Positions 17,246 through 26,987 are shown, numbered from the stretch's first letter. The stretch: 64,000 bases of DNA from Serratia odorifera (GCF_900635445.1 NZ_LR134117.1:2108001-2172000); one strand, 5' to 3'. Program-made: numbers and translations. Notes: generated by a model not told the origin, from the letters alone.

Positions 17246-19585
17246 ATGAAGCAAATCCGGGTATTGGCCCAGTACTACGTTGATCTGATGGTGAAGCTGG
17301 GGCTGGTGCGCTTCTCACTGTTGCTGGCGTCGGCGTTGGTGGTGCTGGCGATGATCGTCCAGATGGCGGTGACCATGCTGCTGCGTGGCGAAGTTGAAAG
17401 CATCGACGTCGTGCGCTCAATCTTCTTCGGGCTGTTGATCACCCCCTGGGCGGTCTATTTTCTGTCGGTGGTGGTGGAGCAACTGGAGGAGTCACGCCAG
17501 CGACTGGCGCGGCTGGTGGACAAGCTGGAAGAAATGCGTCACCGCGATTTGCAATTGAATCAGCAACTGAAGGACAACATTACCCAGCTCAATCAGGAAA
17601 TTGCCGATCGCATCAAGGCAGAAGAAGCGCGTTTGCAGGTGATGGACAAGCTGAAAGAAGAGATGGAACAGCGCGAGCTGGCGCAGATTGAGCTGGGGCA
17701 ACAGTCGGCGCTGCTGCGCTCCTTCCTCGACGCTTCGCCGGATCTGGTTTACTACCGTAATGAAGACAAAGAGTTTTCCGGCTGCAACCGTGCCATGGAA
17801 CTGCTGACCGGCAAAAGCGAGAAACAGCTGATCGGCCTGACGCCATACGATGTGTATGAGCAGGATATCGCCGACAAAGTGATCGAAACCGACGAAAAGG
17901 TGTTCCGCCATAACGTCTCGCTGACCTATGAACAGTGGCTGGTGTACCCGGATGGTCGCAAAGCCTGTTTCGAGCTGCGTAAAGTGCCGTTTTACGATCG
18001 GGTGGGCAAACGCCACGGGCTGATGGGCTTCGGACGCGATATAACCGAGCGTAAGCGCTATCAGGACGCGTTGGAGAACGCCAGCAGGGACAAGACTACC
18101 TTTATCTCAACGATCAGCCACGAGCTTCGTACGCCGCTTAATGGCATTGTCGGCCTGAGTCGCATACTGCTCGATACCGAGCTCGACGATGAACAGCTCA
18201 AATACCTGAAAACCATTCACGTCAGCGCCATCACCCTCGGCAATATCTTTAACGATATTATCGAGATGGACAAGCTGGAGCGCCGCAAGGTACAGCTCGA
18301 TAATCAACCGGTTGATTTTACTGGTTTCCTTGCCGATCTGGAAAACCTGTCCGGTCTGCTGGCTCAGCCGAAGGGCCTGCAGTTCGTGCTGGATCCTCAG
18401 CAACCGCTGCCGCAGCAGGTGATTACCGACGGCACGCGCCTGCGCCAAATCCTGTGGAACCTGATCGGTAACGCGGTGAAGTTCACTCAACAGGGGCAAA
18501 TCGTGGTGCGTGTGCGCCGGGATGGGCAGGAAAAGCTGGTATTTGAGGTTGAAGACTCCGGCATGGGCATTCCACAGGATGAGCAGGACAAAATCTTCGC
18601 CATGTACTATCAGGTCAAAGATCAGCGCGGTGGGCGTCCGGCAACCGGCACCGGTATCGGCCTGGCGGTTTCCAAGCGACTGGCACAGAGCATGGGCGGC
18701 GATATCACGGTTAACAGCCGTCCGGGGCACGGTTCTTGCTTTACCCTGACGATTAAGGCACCAGCGGTGCAACAGGAAGTCGCCGCCGCGCACACCGAGG
18801 AGCCGCTGCCGTTGCCGGCGCTGCACATCCTGCTGGTTGAGGACATCGAATTGAACGTGATTGTGGCGCGCTCGGTGCTGGAAAAACTGGGCAACAGCGT
18901 CGAGGTGGCGATGAACGGCGCGCAGGCGCTGGCGATGTTCGATCCCGACGAGTTCGATCTGGTGTTGCTGGATATCCAGTTGCCGGACATGACCGGGCTG
19001 GATATCGCGCGTGAGTTGCATCAGCGCTATGCCGGCCAGGCGCTGCCGCCGCTGATTGCGCTGACGGCCAACGTGCTGAAAGACAAGAAAGAGTACCTGG
19101 ATGCGGGTATGGACGATGTGCTGAGCAAACCGCTCTCGGTGCCGGCTCTGACCACGATGATCACCCGTTACTGGGGCCATCAACCTTCTCATGCGACAAA
19201 AAAACTGGAGCACAAAGCGATGCAGATTAATGAATCGTTACTGGATACCGCCATGCTGGAACAGTACATGGATCTGGTTGGGCCACAGCTGATTCACCAA
19301 AGCCTGGAGATGTTCGAACAAATGATGCCAGGTTATCTGGCGGTACTGGATTCCAACATGACCGCTCGCGATCAGAAAGGCATCGCCGAGGAAGGGCACA
19401 AGATCAAGGGCGCCGCCGGGTCGGTTGGTTTGCGTCACCTGCAGCAATTGGCGCAGCAAATCCAGACGCCAACGTTACCGGCATGGTGGGACAACGTACA
19501 GGACTGGGTCGACGAACTGAAACAGGAATGGCCTAACGACGTGGCGGTACTGCGTGCGTGGGTTGAGAACGCTGAAAAAAAATGA
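17246..19585 (+). CDS. arcB: ArcB, tripartite anaerobic sensor kinase
   Basis: ArcB senses the quinone pool and phosphorylates ArcA to repress respiratory genes. The 779-residue protein has two N-terminal membrane helices, a coiled coil with leucine repeats (about 78-150) and a PAS domain (about 155-270). The histidine kinase has its H-box His at residue 292 (ISHELRTPLNG). The receiver Asp is residue 576 (LLDIQLPDMTG), and the C-terminal HPt His is residue 718 (GHKIKGAAGSVG). These numbers agree with E. coli. arcZ lies antisense at its 3' end. Confidence 0.97.
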   Translation: MKQIRVLAQYYVDLMVKLGLVRFSLLLASALVVLAMIVQMAVTMLLRGEVESIDVVRSIFFGLLITPWAVYFLSVVVEQLEESRQRLARLVDKLEEMRHRDLQLNQQLKDNITQLNQEIADRIKAEEARLQVMDKLKEEMEQRELAQIELGQQSALLRSFLDASPDLVYYRNEDKEFSGCNRAMELLTGKSEKQLIGLTPYDVYEQDIADKVIETDEKVFRHNVSLTYEQWLVYPDGRKACFELRKVPFYDRVGKRHGLMGFGRDITERKRYQDALENASRDKTTFISTISHELRTPLNGIVGLSRILLDTELDDEQLKYLKTIHVSAITLGNIFNDIIEMDKLERRKVQLDNQPVDFTGFLADLENLSGLLAQPKGLQFVLDPQQPLPQQVITDGTRLRQILWNLIGNAVKFTQQGQIVVRVRRDGQEKLVFEVEDSGMGIPQDEQDKIFAMYYQVKDQRGGRPATGTGIGLAVSKRLAQSMGGDITVNSRPGHGSCFTLTIKAPAVQQEVAAAHTEEPLPLPALHILLVEDIELNVIVARSVLEKLGNSVEVAMNGAQALAMFDPDEFDLVLLDIQLPDMTGLDIARELHQRYAGQALPPLIALTANVLKDKKEYLDAGMDDVLSKPLSVPALTTMITRYWGHQPSHATKKLEHKAMQINESLLDTAMLEQYMDLVGPQLIHQSLEMFEQMMPGYLAVLDSNMTARDQKGIAEEGHKIKGAAGSVGLRHLQQLAQQIQTPTLPAWWDNVQDWVDELKQEWPNDVAVLRAWVENAEKK

Positions 19586-19688
19586 CCCCGACCTAGGCCG
19601 GGGTGCGCGAATATTGCGCCAACACCAGGGAAATCGTGACCTGCGTATTGGTTTTCAGTGTTCTGGTCGAGCAGGTTGTAATGAATTC
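19575..19688 (-). ncRNA. arcZ: ArcZ, Hfq-dependent small RNA
   Basis: Read on the minus strand, this segment contains the conserved ArcZ core ATTTCCCTGGTGTTGG (complement of 19619-19634), then GCGCA and CGCGCACC. A terminator hairpin (CCCCGG...CGGGGT) follows and ends in eight T residues that overlap the last codons of arcB. ArcZ occupies this arcB-elbB gap in E. coli, where it activates rpoS translation and represses many mRNAs. The 5' end (about 19688) is inferred from a TATGAT -10-like hexamer at 19695-19700 on the minus strand. Confidence 0.9.
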
Positions 19689-19822
19689 CTAAACATCATA
19701 CAGCCAACAACATAGCAAATGTAAGCTTTCATGTTAGAAGATTCATTAAAATGTGTGATGTAGATTAGTGTTTGTCAACTCAGAACGCAAACCCGTTGAC
19801 AGTATTGATGAGGAGAAGGGCG

Positions 19823-20476
19823 ATGAAACAGGTCGGGGTGGTACTGAGCGGTTGTGGGGTTTACGACGGTACGGAAATCCACGAAGCGGTGCTGACGCTG
19901 CTGGCATTGGACCGTGCGGGAGTGCAGGCGGTGTGCTTTGCACCGGATAAGCCACAACTGCATGTAATTAATCATTTATCTGGCGATGAAGTCAGCGAGC
20001 AGCGCAACGTGTTGGTTGAGTCCGCCCGTATCGCGCGCGGAAAGATACAGCCGCTTTCCGCGGCGGACGCCGCGCAGCTGGATGCGTTGATCGTGCCAGG
20101 TGGGTTCGGCGCAGCCAAGAACCTCAGCAGCTTTGCGGCACAAGGGCAGGAGTGCGACGTTGACATGGATTTGGCAAATCTTACACGTCAAATGCATAAG
20201 GCAAATAAACCAATTGGTTTTATGTGTATTTCACCGGCGCTGTTGCCAAAAATACTGGATCACCAGGTGCGTCTGACCATTGGTAACGATCCCGATCTGG
20301 GCGAGGTTATTGATGCCATGGGCGGTGAGCCGGTGATTTGTCCGGTTGATGACATTGTGGTCGACATTGAAAACAAAGTGGTGACCACCCCGGCATACAT
20401 GTTGGCGCAATCGATCGCCGAAGCGGCAAGCGGTATTGATAAGCTGGTTTCACGAGTGCTGGAACTGAGCGAATGA
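19823..20476 (+). CDS. elbB: ElbB (GlxII), DJ-1/PfpI-family glyoxalase
   Basis: The 217-residue protein belongs to the DJ-1/PfpI superfamily. The E. coli homologue was linked to isoprenoid synthesis and has weak glyoxalase III activity. The VLSGCGVYDG start and LDALIVPGGFGAAKNLS and GFMCISPALLPK segments match, the last holding the nucleophilic elbow cysteine. The ATG at 19823 follows GAGAAGG and gives the E. coli length of 217. The stop overlaps mtgA by 4 bp. Confidence 0.94.
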   Translation: MKQVGVVLSGCGVYDGTEIHEAVLTLLALDRAGVQAVCFAPDKPQLHVINHLSGDEVSEQRNVLVESARIARGKIQPLSAADAAQLDALIVPGGFGAAKNLSSFAAQGQECDVDMDLANLTRQMHKANKPIGFMCISPALLPKILDHQVRLTIGNDPDLGEVIDAMGGEPVICPVDDIVVDIENKVVTTPAYMLAQSIAEAASGIDKLVSRVLELSE

Positions 20477-21204
20477 GGAAATCGGGGCGTAAATCGCTTT
20501 TTCTCCTGCCGTGGCTTTGGTTCAAGCGTGGCGTCCTCGCGGTTATCGGCCTGTGGCTGGCGGGGATAGTGCTATTTGCCTTTCTGCCGGTGCCGTTTTC
20601 CGCGGTGATGATCGAACGGCAGATCGGTGCCTGGTTGCAGGGGGATTTCGGTTATGTCGCGCATTCCGATTGGGTATCGATGGATGAAATCTCGCCCACG
20701 ATGGCGCTGGCGGTGATGGCGGCGGAGGATCAGAAGTTTCCCGAACATTGGGGCTTCGATGTGGCCGCCATCGAAAAAGCGCTCGATCACAACGAGCGAC
20801 GTCCGACGCGCATTCGCGGCGCCTCGACGCTGTCTCAGCAGACGGCCAAAAACCTGTTCCTGTGGGACGGCCGCAGCTGGTTGCGCAAGGGGCTGGAGGC
20901 CGGCCTGACCGGTGGTATCGAACTGGTCTGGACCAAGCGGCGCATTCTGACGGTATATCTCAACATTGTTGAACTGGGGGATGGCGTTTTTGGCGTGGAA
21001 GAGGCGTCGCAGCGTTATTTCAACAAGCCGGCCAAGCGTCTCAGCGCGTCGGAAGCCGCGTTACTGGCGGCGGTGTTGCCAAACCCGCATCGCTTTAAAG
21101 CCGATGCGCCTTCCGGTTACGTGATACAGCGTCAGCAGTGGATTTTGCGTCAGATGCGCCAACTGGGCGGCGAAGGATTTTTAAAAGCCAACGGCTTGGA
21201 CTGA
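20473..21204 (+). CDS. mtgA: MtgA, monofunctional peptidoglycan glycosyltransferase
   Basis: MtgA polymerises lipid II into glycan strands without a transpeptidase domain. The 243-residue product has one N-terminal membrane anchor (about residues 14-35) and a GT51 domain. Motifs include the catalytic Glu in MAAEDQKFPEHWGFD, then RGASTLSQQTAKNLF and LNIVELGDGVFGVEEAS. Length fits E. coli (242). The start overlaps elbB by ATGA, which indicates translational coupling. Confidence 0.96.
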   Translation: MRKSGRKSLFLLPWLWFKRGVLAVIGLWLAGIVLFAFLPVPFSAVMIERQIGAWLQGDFGYVAHSDWVSMDEISPTMALAVMAAEDQKFPEHWGFDVAAIEKALDHNERRPTRIRGASTLSQQTAKNLFLWDGRSWLRKGLEAGLTGGIELVWTKRRILTVYLNIVELGDGVFGVEEASQRYFNKPAKRLSASEAALLAAVLPNPHRFKADAPSGYVIQRQQWILRQMRQLGGEGFLKANGLD

Positions 21205-21214
21205 GCAGGGTATT

Positions 21215-21240
21215 GGGGCGAAGCAACGGCGCTTCGCCCC
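21215..21240. terminator. Shared hairpin between mtgA and dolP
   Basis: A perfect 10-bp stem (GGGGCGAAGC at 21215-21224 with GCTTCGCCCC at 21231-21240) sits between the convergent stops. Neither strand has a T run after it, so it may act as a bidirectional stabilising hairpin or imperfect terminator. Confidence 0.55.
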
Positions 21241-21247
21241 GGTCAGA

Positions 21248-21823
21248 TTACTTCAGATAGGTGAACGCGGTAGTGACGTGTTTCACGCCGCTGACCTGGC
21301 TGGCGATTTGTGCCGCCGACTTGCCTTCCTGTTCGGTGACCAGACCGAGCAGGAATACTTCGCCATTTTCAGTGGTCACTTTCACGTTCGACGATTTCAC
21401 CGTATCGCTGGTGAGGATCTGCGAACGCACCTTGGTGGTGATCCAGGTATCCATCGACGCGGTGCTGAGGCTGACCGGCGTACCCTGACGGATTTCGCTG
21501 TACACTTCTACTGCCCCTTCAACGCCGAGGGCGATCTGTTTGGCGCGGCTGGCCAGATCGGTAGTGGGTGCCTGCCCGGTCAACAGCACTTTACCCTGAT
21601 AGGCGGTAGCCACGACGCGCGCGTCTTTTTTCAGTTGTTGATCTTTACTCAAGGCGTTTTCAACCCGGGCTTCCAAAGTGCCGTCGTCGACCTGAGTGCC
21701 AATAGTCCGTGGATCGGTAGCGGTCTTGGTGGCGACAGCCGCGCTGCCGACCACCACTGCCGGCACGCAACCCTGTAGCAACAGCGCGCCGAGCAATACG
21801 GCATAGATGGATCGAAGTTTCAT
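21248..21823 (-). CDS. dolP: DolP (YraP), outer-membrane lipoprotein with two BON domains
   Basis: DolP binds anionic phospholipid at the outer membrane and division site and supports BAM complex activity; in E. coli it is in the sigma-E regulon. The 191-residue precursor has a lipoprotein signal peptide with lipobox LLQGC (Cys 19). Two BON domains (about residues 46-115 and 124-190) follow. It lies just downstream of diaA on the same strand. Confidence 0.95.
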   Translation of the reverse strand: MKLRSIYAVLLGALLLQGCVPAVVVGSAAVATKTATDPRTIGTQVDDGTLEARVENALSKDQQLKKDARVVATAYQGKVLLTGQAPTTDLASRAKQIALGVEGAVEVYSEIRQGTPVSLSTASMDTWITTKVRSQILTSDTVKSSNVKVTTENGEVFLLGLVTEQEGKSAAQIASQVSGVKHVTTAFTYLK

Positions 21824-21854
21824 TCTAACTCCTAGCGCCTATCTCATTAGGCTA

Positions 21855-22445
21855 TTAATCGTCCTGGTGGGGAAACAGCGTATTATCAATCAGGTCGCAC
21901 AGGCAATTTACTGTCAGCATATGCATTTCCTGAATACGTGAACTGCGGTGTGATGGGATACGGATTTCTACATCCTGCTGACCGAGCAAACCGGCCAGTT
22001 CCCCGCCGTCGTAACCCGTAAGCGCCACGATGGTCATATCTCGCGTTACCGCGGCTTCGACCGCTTTCACAATATCACGGCTATTGCCGCGGGTGGAGAT
22101 GGCCAGCAGTACATCGCCAGCATGGCCAAGCGCACGCACCTGCTTGGCGTACACTTCATCATGCAGTCGGTCGTTGCTGATGGCCGTCAGTACGACATTA
22201 TCAGCATTGAGCGCAATCGCCGGCAGGCTTGGGCGCTCGGTTTCAAAGCGGTTTATCATGCTGGCGGCGAAGTGCTGTGCATTGGCCGCCGAGGTGCCAT
22301 TGCCGCAGCACAGAATTTTATTGCCGTTCAACAGCGATTGGACCAGCGTCATGGCAGCGCGGGATATGGCATCCGGCAAGGCTTCCGCTGCCGCAATCTG
22401 AGTTTGGATACTTTCGGTAAAACAAGCTTTGATTCTATCCAGCAC
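21855..22445 (-). CDS. diaA: DiaA, DnaA initiator-associating SIS protein
   Basis: DiaA is a tetrameric SIS-domain protein that binds DnaA and times replication initiation. The 196-residue product has the CGNGTSAANAQHFAA phosphosugar-binding-type loop and the STRGNSRDIV segment of the SIS fold. It is the same length as E. coli DiaA. The order yraN-diaA-dolP on one strand is as in E. coli. Confidence 0.96.
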   Translation of the reverse strand: MLDRIKACFTESIQTQIAAAEALPDAISRAAMTLVQSLLNGNKILCCGNGTSAANAQHFAASMINRFETERPSLPAIALNADNVVLTAISNDRLHDEVYAKQVRALGHAGDVLLAISTRGNSRDIVKAVEAAVTRDMTIVALTGYDGGELAGLLGQQDVEIRIPSHRSSRIQEMHMLTVNCLCDLIDNTLFPHQDD

Positions 22446-22490
22446 GTTGTATTAATCCACTAAGTCAAAGGGCGGCTTACACCGCCAACG

Positions 22491-22883
22491 TTAATCCGCA
22501 TTGAAGGCGTTGGCTATCCATTCTACCTGGCTACCGGTAAAGGCCAAAACGTCAAAACGGCACGGCGAAGTATCGAAACTGGCGCCGCGTGCGGCCAGCC
22601 AGACGGCGGCGGCGTGCAGCAAACGCTGCTGTTTGCGGTAAGTGACGCTGGCAGCGGCACCGCCAAAGTCGGCGTTACGCCGGTAGCGCACTTCAACGAA
22701 CACCCAGGTTTGCCCATCGCGCATGATCAGATCAAGCTCGCCGCCGCGCACCGTCACATTGGCGGCGACAAAAACCAGCCCGGCGCGTTCCAGATGGCGG
22801 CGGGCCTGTAACTCATAGCCCGCCCCGCTGGCGCGCCGACTCAGGAGGCCGGAACGACCTGTCCCTGACGGTATTGCAGCCAA
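22491..22883 (-). CDS. yraN: YraN, UPF0102 endonuclease-like protein
   Basis: The 130-residue protein belongs to UPF0102, a PD-(D/E)XK nuclease-fold family with no settled role. The core GGELDLIMRDG...WVFVEVRYRR carries the conserved acidic residues and the ExR/K-type position. Its start overlaps the 3' end of lpoA by 43 bp, as in other enterobacteria, so translation is probably coupled. Confidence 0.92.
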   Translation of the reverse strand: MAAIPSGTGRSGLLSRRASGAGYELQARRHLERAGLVFVAANVTVRGGELDLIMRDGQTWVFVEVRYRRNADFGGAAASVTYRKQQRLLHAAAVWLAARGASFDTSPCRFDVLAFTGSQVEWIANAFNAD

Positions 22884-24868
22884 GGCAGTTTCCTGTTGAT
22901 CACACAGTTGGCAGATGAGGTCAGCATGCCGGTGGTACCGGACACCTGGAAGCCGGGCAGTTGACGCATTTCAGAGAAATGATTGGCCAATTGCCAGGCG
23001 TCCATCCCCATGGCATACAACCGCACCAGGGAATAGTCGTTATGGAATCTGGCGCTGGCCTGTTGCATCAACTGCGGGTTGGCCCCGGCCAACAGCGGAA
23101 TATCGCTGAACTGCAGGCCTTCCATTTCCAGACGGAAATCCGGGCCGGCGCCGGCTTGATAGCTGCGTGAGCTGGCGTACATCGCCGGTTTGCTGCGCGA
23201 GCTGGTGGTCATGTCGATCATCGGTTTGATCAGCGTCAGCTGCGACTGGGTAGCGACAATATAAACCGCATCAACGCTGCCGCCGGTGGCGGCCGGAATG
23301 TCGCTCGGCGGTGCGGGAATGGTCAGTCCGGCGATGGTGACCGACTGGGGCGCCGGCGCGCTGGCGGCTACCGGTGTGCCGGTCATGCGAATGCCGCCGG
23401 AATTGACCATCTGACGCAGCTCACCGGTGGAGCCGAGCCCCTGTTGCAGCACGGTTTGACCGCCCAGTTTCTGCCATTCGGCGGCAAAGGCCTTGGCGAC
23501 GCGATCGCCGAAGGCACCGCGTGGCACCAGCAGCAGCGGCTGGCGTTTTTGCTGTTGCCAGATGTGATTGGCGGCATCGCGCGCTTCATCTTCCGGTGAC
23601 AGGGCAAAATAACAGATGTTTGGATTGTCTTTTGGCGTTTCCGGCTGATTGAGCGCCAGCACGTTCAACGTGGTTGATGTAGCGGACAGCTGGTCGACGT
23701 TGTTTTTCAACAGCGGGCCGACTACCAGCGTGGCGCCGTCCTGCTGCGCCTGGGCCAGCAGTGCGCTCAGCGGCTGGCTAGAGGTGTCATACACCTTCAC
23801 CTGGGCATTGGCGGCCTGTGGCGGCGTGATAGGCGCTGGCGCTGCTTCGGCAGGCTGTGCCGGTGTCACTGGCGCTGGCTGCTCGGTCGGTGCCGAGGTG
23901 CTTACTGCACCATTGGCGTTAGGATCGCTCGACACCGCCTGCGGTGCCGTGACCGGCTGCTCCGGGTTATTGACCGGTGGCTGTGGTTGCACCGGCGCAT
24001 TGACTGCCGTGCCGTTCTTCGCCGCGTCGAAGCCTTGCGCAATAGCGTCGGCGAACACTTTCGCCTGGCCGTTCAACGGCAGCAGCAGGGCGATTTTGGC
24101 GGTCGACGCCTGGGTGAAGTTGAGCACCTGATTCAGTTGGGTTGGCAGGCTTTTGGCTGCCGGGTTCTGTGGGTAGCGGTTCTGCCAGTCTTTGATGCCG
24201 GCTTTCAGCATGTCCGGATCCTGGCGGTTTTCATGATAGACACGCAGCAGATCCAGCCAGCCTTGCAGAACATTTTCATCGGCGTTGATCACCAGGCTGT
24301 TCATGTCCTGCGGCGTCAGCCCCAGCAACGCTTGCCAGGTTTTGTCCAGGTTGTCCTGATGCGCCTTGTCGTTGAGCAGCGGCTCTTGCGCGATGTAGGC
24401 GCGGATCAGCGGCAGCGAAGGCTTACCCTGATTGGCGGCGATCTGCGCCTGATAGAAGCGCACCCGCTGATTCGGTGACAGCGAAGCGTTGTCGATGCGG
24501 CTCAGGGTGCTGCGTGCGGCGCTGACATTCTTGCCGGCGATTTGCAGTTCGGCGGTCAACAGCTGGCGTTCAAGCTGCTGAACGCTGCTGAGGTTTTGCG
24601 GCAGCGTGCCCAGCTGCTGATTGGCCTGTGGCAGTTTTCCTTCACGCAACAATGCGCGAATAGCAAGTAATTGCCAGTCAGCCTTGTTATCATCGCTGCT
24701 CTGCTGCCACTGTTGCAGATAGTAATCGGAGCTGGCGCTCGCCTCGTCCTGGATATTGGCGGGCGGAGTTTGCGGGGCCTGGCTCGGACAGCCTGCGAGA
24801 AGTAAGGCTGCCACTACAACAGGCATAAAACGCCCTGCTTTGGTACGAACGAATGTTGAGGAAAGCAT
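22841..24868 (-). CDS. lpoA: LpoA, outer-membrane activator of PBP1A
   Basis: LpoA reaches across the periplasm to stimulate the transpeptidase PBP1A. The ATG at 24868 gives 675 residues with a lipoprotein signal and lipobox LLLAGC (Cys 27). An N-terminal TPR-like domain (about 30-250), a Pro/Ala/Gln-rich linker (about 285-370) and a C-terminal periplasmic-binding-protein-like domain follow. A longer open frame to 24931 would bury the signal peptide. The gene is divergent from rsmI. Confidence 0.95.
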   Translation of the reverse strand: MLSSTFVRTKAGRFMPVVVAALLLAGCPSQAPQTPPANIQDEASASSDYYLQQWQQSSDDNKADWQLLAIRALLREGKLPQANQQLGTLPQNLSSVQQLERQLLTAELQIAGKNVSAARSTLSRIDNASLSPNQRVRFYQAQIAANQGKPSLPLIRAYIAQEPLLNDKAHQDNLDKTWQALLGLTPQDMNSLVINADENVLQGWLDLLRVYHENRQDPDMLKAGIKDWQNRYPQNPAAKSLPTQLNQVLNFTQASTAKIALLLPLNGQAKVFADAIAQGFDAAKNGTAVNAPVQPQPPVNNPEQPVTAPQAVSSDPNANGAVSTSAPTEQPAPVTPAQPAEAAPAPITPPQAANAQVKVYDTSSQPLSALLAQAQQDGATLVVGPLLKNNVDQLSATSTTLNVLALNQPETPKDNPNICYFALSPEDEARDAANHIWQQQKRQPLLLVPRGAFGDRVAKAFAAEWQKLGGQTVLQQGLGSTGELRQMVNSGGIRMTGTPVAASAPAPQSVTIAGLTIPAPPSDIPAATGGSVDAVYIVATQSQLTLIKPMIDMTTSSRSKPAMYASSRSYQAGAGPDFRLEMEGLQFSDIPLLAGANPQLMQQASARFHNDYSLVRLYAMGMDAWQLANHFSEMRQLPGFQVSGTTGMLTSSANCVINRKLPWLQYRQGQVVPAS

Positions 24869-24930
24869 ACTGTATCCAGTGATGTTTTTTTCAAGATGCT
24901 CAATATTAAATCGGCAACCCGGATGAAACA

Positions 24931-25794
24931 ATGAATCAACACCAACAATCAGTCATTTCTGCATCAACGCTGTACGTGGTGCCCACTCCCATCGGCAATT
25001 TGGGCGATATTACCCACCGTGCGTTAGAGGTACTGAAGAGCGTTGATCTGATCGCGGCGGAAGACACGCGTCATACCGGGTTATTGTTGCAGCACTTCGC
25101 CATCAATGCGCGACTGTTTGCCCTGCACGACCATAATGAACAGCAAAAGGCGGATCAACTGCTGGCGAAACTGCGGGAAGGCCAGAGTATTGCGCTGGTT
25201 TCCGATGCTGGAACGCCGCTGATTAACGATCCTGGTTATCACCTGGTGCGCCGTTGCCGCGAAGCGGGCGTGCGCGTGGTGCCATTGCCGGGCGCCTGCG
25301 CGGCGACCACGGCGCTGTGCGCGGCCGGCGTCGCTTCAGACCGCTTCTGCTACGAAGGGTTCCTGCCGGCGAAAACCAAAGGACGCAAGGATACCCTGCT
25401 GGCGCTGGCAGAGGAACCGCGTACGCTGATTTTCTATGAGTCCACTCACCGCCTGCTGGAAAGTTTACAGGACATGGTGACGGTGTGGGGGCCGGAACGC
25501 TACGTGGTACTGGCGCGCGAACTGACCAAGACCTGGGAGTCGATTCATGGCGCGCCGGTTGGCGAACTGCTGGCCTGGGTACAGGAAGACGAGGTGCGTC
25601 GCCGTGGGGAGATGGTGCTGATCGTCGAAGGCCACAAGCCGCAGGAGGACGCCCTGCCGCCGGAAGCGCTGCGTACGCTGGCGCTGTTGCAACAAGAGCT
25701 GCCGCTCAAGAAGGCGGCGGCGCTGACGGCGGAAATCCACGGCGTGAAGAAAAATGCCCTGTATAAGCACGCTTTAGAGCAACAACAGCCGTAA
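24931..25794 (+). CDS. rsmI: RsmI, 16S rRNA 2'-O-ribose C1402 methyltransferase
   Basis: RsmI methylates the ribose of C1402 in the decoding centre, next to the RsmH mark. The 287-residue protein has the tetrapyrrole-methylase fold with VVPTPIGNLGDIT at the N-terminus, EDTRHTG, VSDAGTPLINDPG and PLPGACAATTAL. Length matches E. coli (286). It is divergent from lpoA and is followed directly by the rnpB promoter. Confidence 0.97.
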   Translation: MNQHQQSVISASTLYVVPTPIGNLGDITHRALEVLKSVDLIAAEDTRHTGLLLQHFAINARLFALHDHNEQQKADQLLAKLREGQSIALVSDAGTPLINDPGYHLVRRCREAGVRVVPLPGACAATTALCAAGVASDRFCYEGFLPAKTKGRKDTLLALAEEPRTLIFYESTHRLLESLQDMVTVWGPERYVVLARELTKTWESIHGAPVGELLAWVQEDEVRRRGEMVLIVEGHKPQEDALPPEALRTLALLQQELPLKKAAALTAEIHGVKKNALYKHALEQQQP

Positions 25795-25799
25795 AGCGG

Positions 25800-25828
25800 T
25801 TGACCTGTCGCCAGCGCAACGCTACTAT
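25800..25828 (+). promoter_or_regulatory. rnpB promoter
   Basis: A -35 TTGACC (25800-25805) and a -10 TACTAT (25823-25828) are 17 bp apart, with the mature RNA 5' end 8 bases after the -10. The bases between the -10 and the start (CCGCGCC) are GC-rich, the type of discriminator found in stringently controlled stable-RNA promoters. Confidence 0.88.
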
Positions 25829-25835
25829 CCGCGCC

Positions 25836-26213
<378 letters not shown>

Positions 26214-26223
26214 ATCAATAAGC

Positions 26224-26260
26224 CCCGCGTAGCGTCTGCTGCGCGGGGTTTTTCTTTTTG
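26224..26260 (+). terminator. rnpB terminator
   Basis: CCCCGCG (26224-26230) pairs with CGCGGGG (26242-26248), followed by TTTTTCTTTTT. It lies 10 bases past the mature rnpB 3' end. Confidence 0.93.
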
Positions 26261-26285
26261 TGCCACCGAACCTCCGCGTGCCCCT

Positions 26286-26987
26286 TTATATCGGCAAATC
26301 AATCAGCAACGCACGCAGTGGGGTCGTGGCACGCAGCGTCAGGCGATGCTCATCGTGTACGAATGCGCCATCGCCGCAGGTCAGCTGCTGCGTCGCATTC
26401 TGCCCGCCGACGGCGGTCAGCGAGCCGTGGATCGACTGTAAATAGGCGCGCGGCCCGTGCAACGCCAGCGTTTGTTCCTCGCCCGGTTGCAGATCCAGGT
26501 GGTGGATCCACACTTGCTGGCGCAACTGCAGGCTGTCGTGCTCACCATCCGGCGAGGCCAGCAGGGTATGCGCCTGCGCTGACAACGTCAGGCGCTGCTC
26601 GCGTTTGTTACTGCGTTCCGGGCAGGCGTCCAGCCACAGCTGGATACGCGTCAGCGGGGTGGTGGTGCTGATATTCTGCTCGCTGTAGCTGAGCCCCTGC
26701 TGGGTCGCCAGCAGTAAAGCGTCACCGGCGGCCGCGCGCAGGGTATTGCCGTCGCTGTCACGGTATTCCGCTTCGCCTTGCAGGATCAGATTCAGAATAT
26801 CGACGTTGGGATAGGTGCGCGGTTGAAACGACGCACCCGGTGCCAGCACTTCCTGATTCAGTACCCGCAGCGAGGCATAGCCCATCAGTTTCGGGTCAAA
26901 ATAATGGCCGAAGGAAAAGGTATAGCGAGCCTGCAGCCAACCAAAGTCAGCTTGCCCGCACTGTTCTGCTGTTCTGCATGTAATCAT
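26286..26987 (-). CDS. yhaK: YhaK, pirin-like redox-sensitive bicupin
   Basis: The 233-residue protein is a pirin-like bicupin. E. coli YhaK is a cytosolic protein sensitive to oxidants and nitrosative stress, with no settled enzymatic role. The sequence from MITCRTAEQCGQADFGWLQ through RYTFSFGHYFDPKLMGYASL is nearly identical to E. coli. Starting at the ATG at 26987 matches the E. coli length; the frame upstream to 27137 is unrelated. It is divergent from its usual neighbour yhaJ. Confidence 0.94.
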   Translation of the reverse strand: MITCRTAEQCGQADFGWLQARYTFSFGHYFDPKLMGYASLRVLNQEVLAPGASFQPRTYPNVDILNLILQGEAEYRDSDGNTLRAAAGDALLLATQQGLSYSEQNISTTTPLTRIQLWLDACPERSNKREQRLTLSAQAHTLLASPDGEHDSLQLRQQVWIHHLDLQPGEEQTLALHGPRAYLQSIHGSLTAVGGQNATQQLTCGDGAFVHDEHRLTLRATTPLRALLIDLPI

